A stretch of DNA of 8,438 bases from contig SXYY01000126.1 of the NCBI GenBank assembly GCA_005788145.1, forward strand, positions 1-8,438, given 5' to 3'. The notes below the pieces were generated by a model. It was not told the DNA's origin and did not search any database. It saw only the letters and a list, made by a program, of their open reading frames with translations. Both the position numbers and the translations under genes were made by a program. Positions 1 to 6,200 of this stretch are shown here, piece by piece (positions within the stretch are counted from its first letter, which is position 1; every line of letters begins with the position of its first letter). This DNA is from Bacteroidota bacterium. GTDB lineage: Bacteria; Bacteroidota; Bacteroidia; NS11-12g; UBA955.

Positions 1-507
1 ATCACCCAAATTGAAATCCCCATCGATACCGGGGATTTCAGACTCATCCACCAAAAAGTACAGCGCGTGCTCAAAAACATGCCTGAACGACAAAAATATC
101 TACGCGGACAAATTGCTTGGATTGGGTTCAACGCCACCTACGTAGAATACGATCGCGAAGAACGTATGGGTGGAAGCACCAAGTTTACTTATGGCAAAAT
201 GATGCGCTTCGCCACCGATGGCATATCAAGTTTTAGCAATTGGCCACTCAAAATGGCCACACTACTGGGATTTGCCGTTTCTGGAATCGCTTTCCTTTTA
301 ATCTTATACAGTTTGTACCAAAAATTCTTCGGGTATACCGAAGTGGGGTGGACATCCCTGCACATTTCCGTCCTCTTCTTGGGTGGCGTTCAACTGCTCG
401 GCATTGGGATTTTGGGCGAATACCTCGGCCGTGTGAGTGAAAACGTGAAGAACCGACCTACCTACATTGTGAAGGACTCTAACATCCACAACCTCAACAC
501 GCATTAA
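1..507 (+). CDS. Polyprenyl-phosphate sugar synthase, GT2 family (GtrB/DPM1-like), 3' part only
   Basis: The frame is open from base 1 and ends at TAA 505-507, so 168 C-terminal residues are present; related enzymes run to about 310-330. Visible motifs, counted from the first codon, are DTGDFRL (9-15), the catalytic-core end of GtrB-type GT2 enzymes; MPER...LRG (27-36) followed by WIGF (40-43); and RMGGSTKFTYGKM (55-67) followed by DGISSFS (73-79). Two membrane helices follow, about 87-106 and 120-138, then the hallmark tail LGEYLGR...VKNRPTYIV (138-157). In this family the cytoplasmic catalytic domain transfers a sugar from a nucleotide donor to undecaprenyl (or dolichyl) phosphate, and the helices anchor it in the inner membrane. 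The sugar cannot be read from sequence. One base separates it from a GT-C transferase that could use its product. An internal GTG at 67 is not the start, because conserved motifs lie upstream of it. Confidence 0.93.
   Translation: MTQIEIPIDTGDFRLIHQKVQRVLKNMPERQKYLRGQIAWIGFNATYVEYDREERMGGSTKFTYGKMMRFATDGISSFSNWPLKMATLLGFAVSGIAFLLILYSLYQKFFGYTEVGWTSLHISVLFLGGVQLLGIGILGEYLGRVSENVKNRPTYIVKDSNIHNLNTH
12..40 (+). repeat. Perfect 10-base inverted repeat (hairpin) inside the GT2 gene
   Basis: TGAAATCCCC (12-21) and GGGGATTTCA (31-40) are exact reverse complements around the 9-base spacer ATCGATACC. The repeat lies over the codons for the conserved IPIDTGDF motif. No T-tract follows, so it is not an intrinsic terminator. 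It may be a chance product of coding sequence or an mRNA structure. Confidence 0.6.
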
Positions 508-508
508 T

Positions 509-2125
509 TTGGAACAACGTCACCCCGATCGCGCCTTTTGGCTGTTCTGGATATTCATTCAATTGGCTTTGGGATGGATTGATTTCATGGATATGCCCGT
601 GTTTGGCATGCACCAAGGGGCTCAGGCCGATCGCGCTTGTGTTGCCTGGAATTTCTGGCACGAATCGATGAATTTTTTCGAGCCCAGGGTGATGGAAAAC
701 CGCGCCGCCGAAGGCGTCGCGGGCATGGAGTTCCCCATCATACCCTATTTGGTCGCTCTGCTATACAAACTCTTCGGATTCAAACCCATCCTTTACCGCC
801 TGCTCGTTGGTGCCACTGTTACCTATGGCATGTGGTCGGCATGGCGCTTACTATCGCTCTACATCCCCCGTACCGCAAGCAAATTGGCTCTCCTTGGCAT
901 ATTTTACCTGTCGCCAACCTTCGTATTTTACACCTGGAATTTTCTGGCCGATCCCGTAGCCCTTTCTCTATCCATTGCCGCCTTGTACCATTGGATACAA
1001 TGGCATTTCCACCTAGAAACCAAGCGGAATTTCCGCCTCTACCTCGTCTTAATGACCCTCACCGGACTCATCAAAGTGTCGTTCTTGATCGTTCATTTTG
1101 CCATCATCGCAGTCCTGTTTTTTGAAAAGCGCAAGCATCGCACAAACGTCATCCAAACCAGCGACAATACCTATCAAATCCTTGACGAAGACCAAACCAT
1201 CACCCTGCCAAATGTACCTTGGTTGGCCTTGTTCATCCCTTTCTTACCCATTGCCGCTTGGTACAGCTATTCCTCCTACCTCACCAACAGCACCTACAAT
1301 ACCCACTTCCTTCAGCAAATCAACCCGAGCAAATCCATCAGTGAATTCATCCAAGTTACTGAATACAGCCTCAACACCTGGAAAGACTCGCTCTACCCCA
1401 CTTGGTGCTTGGTGGGTATCGTTGGCATCTGGCTTTACACCATCCTCAAATTCCGCAGCAATCTTTCGCTCATTGAAAAACTCAGCCTGTGGCTGTTTTT
1501 GGGCTTTGGCGGATTGTACGTACTCTTCCACCTCCAATTTCGCTTCCACGATTACTACTTCCTCTCCGCATGGCCCTTTATCCTATTGGCAATACTTTCG
1601 CTTCAACAGCGCTACCTCAATGGAAAAATCTTCTTACAAGGCATGCCCGCGCTGGCCAGTATGCTGGGATTGTGGATCATTCCCTTCGTGAGTTTTGGTC
1701 ACGCCAATCGCATGCTGCACCATCGCTTTACACCCAACGATTATTACTGTCAGAACGTCATCACCGACATCAAAGACCTTGAAAATATCGGTCTGTGGCT
1801 GAAACAAAACAACACAGAAGATTTTGAAGTATTCGTGGCCTTCGACCCATCGCCAAATACTGCCCTTTACGCCCTACAAACCAAAGGCGTGCGATTGGCA
1901 CCAGATTATCAACCCGATCTCGCCAAAGGGATCTACCAATCGAAATTGCAGCCCATACCCGCAGACTATCCCTGGAAATCGAAAGGCAGAAAATTGGGCT
2001 ATGTGGTGACCAATGACACCAAACGGTGGTTCGCTGAATATGCCAACATCACCGTGCCCATGAAGGATTCCATTCCCCTAACCCGAAGCGGTCAGTGGGC
2101 ACTTTATCGCATCGCCAATCCTTAA
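509..2125 (+). CDS. Polytopic GT-C membrane glycosyltransferase (GT39/GT83-like)
   Basis: The protein has 538 residues with many hydrophobic helices up to about residue 392, and then a soluble tail of about 146 residues (393-538). Helix 1 (about 10-25) is followed by a loop with HQGAQADR (35-42) and an acidic EFP motif (74-76). Acidic residues in the first periplasmic loop are the expected catalytic or metal-binding site of GT39/GT83 enzymes such as PMT and ArnT. A charged loop (about 207-238) interrupts the helices. The family transfers a sugar from a polyprenyl-phosphate carrier to a lipid, glycan or protein outside the inner membrane. The start is TTG at 509, one base after the GT2 stop. 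The first in-frame ATG codons (residues 27 and 29) would delete helix 1, so TTG (or ATT at 503) is needed; a stop lies upstream at 470-472. Operon placement with a GtrB-like enzyme supports the role. The acceptor is unknown, and assignment to one GT family is by pattern only. Confidence 0.85.
   Translation: MEQRHPDRAFWLFWIFIQLALGWIDFMDMPVFGMHQGAQADRACVAWNFWHESMNFFEPRVMENRAAEGVAGMEFPIIPYLVALLYKLFGFKPILYRLLVGATVTYGMWSAWRLLSLYIPRTASKLALLGIFYLSPTFVFYTWNFLADPVALSLSIAALYHWIQWHFHLETKRNFRLYLVLMTLTGLIKVSFLIVHFAIIAVLFFEKRKHRTNVIQTSDNTYQILDEDQTITLPNVPWLALFIPFLPIAAWYSYSSYLTNSTYNTHFLQQINPSKSISEFIQVTEYSLNTWKDSLYPTWCLVGIVGIWLYTILKFRSNLSLIEKLSLWLFLGFGGLYVLFHLQFRFHDYYFLSAWPFILLAILSLQQRYLNGKIFLQGMPALASMLGLWIIPFVSFGHANRMLHHRFTPNDYYCQNVITDIKDLENIGLWLKQNNTEDFEVFVAFDPSPNTALYALQTKGVRLAPDYQPDLAKGIYQSKLQPIPADYPWKSKGRKLGYVVTNDTKRWFAEYANITVPMKDSIPLTRSGQWALYRIANP
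700..722 (+). repeat. GC-rich hairpin with GAA loop inside the GT-C gene
   Basis: CCGCG-C-CGCC (700-709) pairs with GGCG-T-CGCGG (713-722) around GAA, giving nine pairs and one C/T mismatch. It is much richer in GC than its surroundings and lies over the codons for NRAAEGVAG, just before the EFP motif. No T-tract follows. It could slow translation or be a chance effect of Ala/Gly codons. Confidence 0.5.
2122..2125. other. Shared TTAA: interlocked stop codons of convergent genes
   Basis: TAA 2123-2125 ends the plus-strand GT-C gene. The complement of TTA 2122-2124 ends the minus-strand outer membrane protein gene. The two coding regions overlap tail to tail by four bases, leaving no room for a terminator between them. 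No stem-loop with a T-tract was seen close by on either strand; the small palindrome TTAAAGTTTAA (2122-2132) is too weak to count. Confidence 0.9.
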
Positions 2126-3519
2126 AGTTTAAAAATCATCGCGGCAGACAATCCTGCACCGTGCTGCTTGTTTGGCATGACCCAGGCTTCCAAACCACGA
2201 ACATCCAAACGGAAAAAGGTGCTTCCCATACGCTGAATGGGCGTTTCGAAATTGACGGCCATCCCCAAATCATAGGTGTCAAATCCCCCCATGGCCAAAT
2301 AAGGATCCAATGACAAATTGGTCCATTTTTGCTCGCCCTTGGGCATCAACGTTTTTTCCCATGAAATCCTACCCGATACCCGATACCCTGGCACATTCAA
2401 GTAGGTCACATTCATGCTAAACAATTGTCCTTTAACCATGATATTCGTCAAATCTGCATATAATGCAAATGGCGTCAATACCGTCCCTGAACGCGTCTGA
2501 TCTTGAATCTGTAATCGAGAGACCGCTGAATCGCGCTGATTCCCAAACCAATTGCTCAACTGCAACTCTTTGGCATTGACTACAGCCTGTTTCAAGCCAA
2601 CCATTTGGGTATTCGACTCCCCCGCAACAGATAAGCCCCGCATCGATGCGTCCCAAACATAACCCCGACTCTGCACCGCGACTTTGGGCATGTGAATAAA
2701 ACCAAAATCCTTGACTCCTAGGTACAAATAATGCGTCCTCCCAGCATGCTTAAACGTACCCAAACCCTTGATTTTAAACATCCTATCAAATCCAATGGCC
2801 ATTCCTATACCCTTTGGCTCGTTTCCAACGCCCTGACTGTAAAATCGACCATTGAAGGCCAACGAATCGCCCGAAGCACTGGTAAACAACGACATGTTTC
2901 CGGTCTGCAATCGAGAAAATGAAGTTGCTTGTAACAAGGATACTTGGAATTTCGATTTTGCTTCAAAACGAAAATCAACGGCATTGTATCCGAGCACCTG
3001 AAAGTGGTTGTCTCCCACCGACAATGACCGACCCTTGTAATAGCCATTGCCGCGAAAAACGAGTCGATAAGCATCATCCGTGAACCTCGCCCCAACCGAT
3101 TGAACAGAACGAACGGAAATGGCGTTCAAAGAGACCTTTTTCGGCGAAACACTGGATTGTGCCGTGGAAGATGTGCGCAATGCACCCCCATCAAACCGAG
3201 AACGCAATGGATAAACCACAAAGGATAACTGCTGATACAAACCTGCACGGTTATTACCTTTCAACTTCGACTCAACATCTTGCGTTACGTCTGAACCCAC
3301 ATAACCACCCAAGGCCAATTTCCCCATCATAGAAAAGGGCAACACATTGGAACCACTATTAAAATTGTACCGGAAGAGCTCCCCAGTCGCACTGGATTTG
3401 GGCATGTTCGGCGTCACCTCACGCGGCGCCGGTTTCATTCCCTTATCATCAATCCCAGACGCCTGCACACCCAGCGGAAACCCCAACAAAAACAACGCAA
3501 CAATTCCCAATCGCCTCAT
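2122..3519 (-). CDS. Outer membrane beta-barrel-like protein, resembles DUF5723
   Basis: With the ATG at 3519-3517 the protein has 465 residues and opens with a clean signal peptide, MRRLGIVALFLLGFPLGVQA, cleaved near residue 20. A proline-rich stretch (about 29-48) follows, and then alternating polar/hydrophobic strands with many Gly, Tyr and Phe to the end. GIGMAIGFDRMF (237-248) with YLGVKDFGFIHMP (266-278) matches my memory of DUF5723 proteins of Bacteroidota (a GxGxGFD strand, then an S/V-x-DFGFI strand). The C-terminus AAMIFKL fits an outer membrane barrel insertion signal. TTG 3549 and ATG 3543 lie upstream in frame, but they would overlap the preceding gene and add about ten residues before the signal peptide. 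The chosen ATG sits one base after the lipoprotein stop (TAG-G-ATG), which implies translational coupling. No catalytic motif is visible. The molecular function is unknown; transport, assembly or surface anchoring with the neighbouring lipoprotein is inference. Confidence 0.85.
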   Translation of the reverse strand: MRRLGIVALFLLGFPLGVQASGIDDKGMKPAPREVTPNMPKSSATGELFRYNFNSGSNVLPFSMMGKLALGGYVGSDVTQDVESKLKGNNRAGLYQQLSFVVYPLRSRFDGGALRTSSTAQSSVSPKKVSLNAISVRSVQSVGARFTDDAYRLVFRGNGYYKGRSLSVGDNHFQVLGYNAVDFRFEAKSKFQVSLLQATSFSRLQTGNMSLFTSASGDSLAFNGRFYSQGVGNEPKGIGMAIGFDRMFKIKGLGTFKHAGRTHYLYLGVKDFGFIHMPKVAVQSRGYVWDASMRGLSVAGESNTQMVGLKQAVVNAKELQLSNWFGNQRDSAVSRLQIQDQTRSGTVLTPFALYADLTNIMVKGQLFSMNVTYLNVPGYRVSGRISWEKTLMPKGEQKWTNLSLDPYLAMGGFDTYDLGMAVNFETPIQRMGSTFFRLDVRGLEAWVMPNKQHGAGLSAAMIFKL

Positions 3520-3520
3520 C

Positions 3521-5569
3521 CTATTTGCCCATTTTAACTTCATACTCAAAGTCTACCACCGTAGAAACTGAAATTGAACTCACATCGTAAATCTTCTGCA
3601 TCTGACCCGACCCCAAAAAGGTGGTTGTGATGGCTATGAACTTGGCCTTTTTCAACGCCTCAATTTTGTCCTTGCCCAATCCTAGCGTAAAAAAGGTCTC
3701 GCCGGGCTGACTGGGATACCCGTTGACATCTGTAACAGCAGGTTCTATCACCTGATCCGATGGATCGATGTCCAACTCGGTCAAAGATCCCATTTCTGCA
3801 TCCAACAAAGTCAACTGCAACTTGGCCCCAATTGGAAACGTGTTGCTCACGTTCACCTCCATCTTGGCCGATTTGATGCGGGACACATCGCCCATGGTTT
3901 GCAAATCGATGGCTTGGGTATCGCGCAAAACAAATTCACCCACTGAGAAATTGGCGGGTGCCTCTACCTTTAACAACACATCCACCCTGCTATTGTCAAA
4001 CACAAAGTCCTTATACAAACTCACATTCCCATTGGGATTCACCTCCATATCCAAATTGTAATCCAACATCTGCGGCAAATTCTCGATGAACGATTTGATG
4101 TTCGAATTGCTGCCGTCTAAAACCACCTCCGACACAGTATAGGCATCACGCACGAAGGGGGGAGAGGTAATGAGTATGTCATTCGCCAAGGGTGTAGCAT
4201 TCAAGGCCACGGAATTCTTTGTGAAGATATTTTCACCTTTCAACGAGTTGATTTTTACACGACCATCCGCACCAATGCCATTCTTCACCACCAAACTCAC
4301 CTTGAAATCCTTGAATTTAAAATCCCCGTTCAACCCCTTGAACAAATCAAATGGCGCTTTTTGATCTCCCGTCTGCGTCAGCGATTGACCCATATATCCA
4401 ATGGCGTAATCCGGCACCAACGATTCCATGCGGTACTCCAATCGAATACTATCTCGCAAACCAATGGCCACCTTCCTGCCTGAGCTGTCTAACCGCACAA
4501 TCAAAATTTGGTGAAACGTGTTAACCGTGTCTTTTACGTCAGGATTCTTCCCACGAAAATCGATGATGTAATTTGTGAGATCAAAATCTTCAAACCGCTT
4601 GCTCGAACCACCCGCAGGCGCCGCAGGTAACTTCACAATGCTCGACAATACCACACCATTCTTCTTGGCACTGGGTATTTCAAAATACATCGTCATGTCT
4701 TCCTGAATGGTGCTCACCAAATTGATTTTTAATTTTCCGGATTTGGCCTTGAAATATTTCACCTCAGCACCGCCCATAAAAACGGTCAAGCCTTCATCCT
4801 GCTCAATCACATTTTGCGAAGGGAAGGCCGCGATGGCATACCGTGGACGCAATTGGGAAACAGTCAATTCTACATCCACGCCTTTGTCGGCATCAATCAA
4901 TACCGGACCATTACTGGCCTCAGTGGTCAATCGTTTGATACTACCCTTTAATTGCTTGGTTACCGTTTTATTTTGCAAGTCGATGCGTTTCGTCACTTTC
5001 CCGTTCATGGGAATATTGGTGAATGAATCGTAAGCCACTTGACTGTTATCGCCGGCGTTCGTTAATTCAAACACCACCAACTTCACATTTACCGGCAAAT
5101 TGTTGGAAATGCTGATATCCAAATAACCGCTGTCAAGGGTCGCCGTTTCAAAAAACGCACTGGCATCAATGTCTACAGGCGATAGGTTTCCTTGATTCTG
5201 CTCGGGGATATCGGCGGTTTGACCGTTCAACAACTTAAAAATGGGATTGATCTGTCCCAGCGTGATTTTCTGTACGATGGTTTGGTCGTTTAGCTTCAAT
5301 TTCTTCAAATTGAATGATGCGGTAAGACCCGTATCATAGGCCCGAACATTGGCCATGCGATAGCTATAAACCAAATTTTCATAGGTGAGTTTATAACTGC
5401 TGTCGGTAGGTGTCTTGGTCAAAAACTTGGCATCAATCTGCCCCAACCCCAACTTGGTTTTGAACAGCGGTGCAACCACCCGATTATCCCACGACAACGG
5501 CTCGCGTTTACAAGCAAACAGGAGAACAATACAGGCAGTAGGCCAAAAGAACTTGGTGAGTGTCTTCAT
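3521..5569 (-). CDS. Large repeat-bearing lipoprotein of unknown function
   Basis: The protein has 682 residues from the ATG at 5569-5567. A GTG at 5578 would add three residues before the lysine-rich n-region and is less likely. The signal peptide MKTLTKFFWPTACIVLLFAC ends in a lipobox with the lipidated Cys at 20. The mature N-terminus reads CKREPLSWDNRVVAPLFKTKL; a similar 'W-D-x-x-x-x-A-P-L' opening occurs, to my recollection, in unnamed lipoproteins of flavobacteria. The rest is predicted beta-rich. A strand-turn-strand unit recurs at 147-159, 277-289, 421-433 and 567-579 (for example SGYLDISISNNLP and SAKMEVNVSNTFP). A PxYAI motif recurs at 242-246 and 386-390. The units recall the N-x-x-P strands of LEA14/WHy-type beta sandwiches, but I do not recognise a named family. 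It sits one base upstream of the outer membrane protein gene, so the two are probably partners. The Cys is followed by K-R-E-P, a weak surface-export signal. Confidence 0.82.
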   Translation of the reverse strand: MKTLTKFFWPTACIVLLFACKREPLSWDNRVVAPLFKTKLGLGQIDAKFLTKTPTDSSYKLTYENLVYSYRMANVRAYDTGLTASFNLKKLKLNDQTIVQKITLGQINPIFKLLNGQTADIPEQNQGNLSPVDIDASAFFETATLDSGYLDISISNNLPVNVKLVVFELTNAGDNSQVAYDSFTNIPMNGKVTKRIDLQNKTVTKQLKGSIKRLTTEASNGPVLIDADKGVDVELTVSQLRPRYAIAAFPSQNVIEQDEGLTVFMGGAEVKYFKAKSGKLKINLVSTIQEDMTMYFEIPSAKKNGVVLSSIVKLPAAPAGGSSKRFEDFDLTNYIIDFRGKNPDVKDTVNTFHQILIVRLDSSGRKVAIGLRDSIRLEYRMESLVPDYAIGYMGQSLTQTGDQKAPFDLFKGLNGDFKFKDFKVSLVVKNGIGADGRVKINSLKGENIFTKNSVALNATPLANDILITSPPFVRDAYTVSEVVLDGSNSNIKSFIENLPQMLDYNLDMEVNPNGNVSLYKDFVFDNSRVDVLLKVEAPANFSVGEFVLRDTQAIDLQTMGDVSRIKSAKMEVNVSNTFPIGAKLQLTLLDAEMGSLTELDIDPSDQVIEPAVTDVNGYPSQPGETFFTLGLGKDKIEALKKAKFIAITTTFLGSGQMQKIYDVSSISVSTVVDFEYEVKMGK

Positions 5570-5613
5570 TTTGGGCACAATTTACAATTCAACCACAGTA
5601 TCACACAAACTAT

Positions 5614-5628
5614 TGCATAATAAATGCA
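5614..5628. promoter_or_regulatory. Perfect dyad TGCAT-N5-ATGCA upstream of the lipoprotein gene
   Basis: This is an inverted repeat of 5-base arms around AATAA, lying 45-59 bases upstream of the lipoprotein ATG, within the 94-base gap after the small membrane protein gene. The spacing would suit an operator or promoter-region site for the lipoprotein/outer membrane protein pair, but arms of 5 bases arise by chance. No good Bacteroidota -7/-33 pair (TAnnTTTG/TTTG) was found. The nearest is TAGTTTG read on the minus strand at 5612-5606, which has one base too few. Confidence 0.2.
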
Positions 5629-5663
5629 CCATTTCCATGATGAAGAACACACTTTGCGATTAA

Positions 5664-6125
5664 CTACAATGCAGCCACCAAATACATCCCCGTTCCCCAC
5701 ATCAATACGGAAATCGACATTAACAAAAGAATTCTATATCGATTCGATTCCATGCTTGTCAGTATCAAGCAGCCCACCGGGATACTAATGATGAAGGGCG
5801 CCAAAAAAACCAACAAATACACCCCTCCCTTTTGCTTGACTTTGACCAACCATCGATTCTTTTTGCTGAAACGCTTCGCCGGTGTGCCATATTTGTTCTT
5901 ACTCGTTGAAAATTCAACCCATTTTTGTTGGATCCAATGTCCCAAAAAGATCCAAACAAAACTGCCGAAAATACCACCCAATGCTGAAATAAACCATCCC
6001 AGTAAATCATTTTCTACAAAGGCAATAGCCCAAATCAATCCCCCCAGAAATTTGACACCGCTCAGCAAAAAAATGCCCACCAAGTGTAAAAATCCTTCGT
6101 CTGTCAATACTCCCATGATTGCCAT
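5664..6125 (-). CDS. Small four-helix membrane protein of unknown function
   Basis: The protein has 153 residues. Hydrophobic segments at about 13-36, 41-62, 102-123 and 131-151 suggest four membrane helices. A long basic loop (64-100, rich in Lys and Arg, with KNKYGTPAKRFSKKNR) should face the cytoplasm, which puts both termini inside. A Gly-rich stretch, ALGGIFGSF (48-56), and FLAPFIISIPVG (107-118) after a KQKGG turn faintly recall the re-entrant, proline-containing segments of small multidrug-export/DedA (VTT) proteins. The similarity is too weak for a family call. ATG 6125 is followed by a second ATG at 6116, and either could be the start. Its start is head to head with the porin gene, and it lies 94 bases upstream of the lipoprotein gene in the same direction. 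It could be the first gene of that operon or a separate unit. No enzyme motif is visible. Confidence 0.7.
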   Translation of the reverse strand: MAIMGVLTDEGFLHLVGIFLLSGVKFLGGLIWAIAFVENDLLGWFISALGGIFGSFVWIFLGHWIQQKWVEFSTSKNKYGTPAKRFSKKNRWLVKVKQKGGVYLLVFLAPFIISIPVGCLILTSMESNRYRILLLMSISVLMWGTGMYLVAAL

Positions 6126-6200
6126 TTGAATTTTCTTACAATTTACGCCTCGCCGACCAAGGTTGGATATTTATTCGCAAATTTGTACGGCCTACGCTCC
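6126..6200. promoter_or_regulatory. Divergent intergenic region, presumed promoters for both flanking genes
   Basis: About 75 bases separate the ATG of the minus-strand membrane protein from the likely GTG of the porin gene, so promoters for both must lie here or inside the neighbouring genes. The region is AT-rich and contains the 8-base palindrome CAAATTTG (6178-6185). This gives the TTTG core of the Bacteroidota -7 element on both strands, with CA in place of the consensus TA. A TTG at 6163-6165 lies only 12 bases upstream of it on the plus strand, shorter than the usual spacing of about 19-21. The placement is therefore a guess. Confidence 0.3.

Noticed and set aside
1098..1691. 197-codon open frame inside the GT-C gene, and similar antisense or shifted frames elsewhere
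   Set aside because: They lie fully within well-supported genes and their translations are Ser/Pro/Thr-rich with no domain or export signal.
2122..2170. Terminator between the convergent genes
   Set aside because: TTAAAGTTTAA is a weak AT palindrome and GCAG-N6-CTGC has a 4-base stem. Neither is followed by a proper T-tract.
2371..2388. Short tandem ACCCGAT repeat
   Set aside because: About two and a half copies of 7 bases inside the outer membrane protein gene. Seven is not a multiple of three and no further copies exist, so it looks like chance from Gly-Tyr-Arg codons.
3520..3549. Longer start of the outer membrane protein (TTG 3549 or ATG 3543)
   Set aside because: These starts overlap the lipoprotein gene and lengthen the n-region of a signal peptide that is already complete from ATG 3519.
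4611..4627. CGCAGG direct repeat around CGC in the lipoprotein gene
   Set aside because: It encodes a Pro/Ala/Gly-rich turn and is too short to be more than codon bias.
6126..6200. N-terminal extension of the porin starting at TTG 6126
   Set aside because: It would begin on the base next to the divergent gene's start codon and put 25 residues ahead of a clear signal peptide, leaving no promoter or leader.
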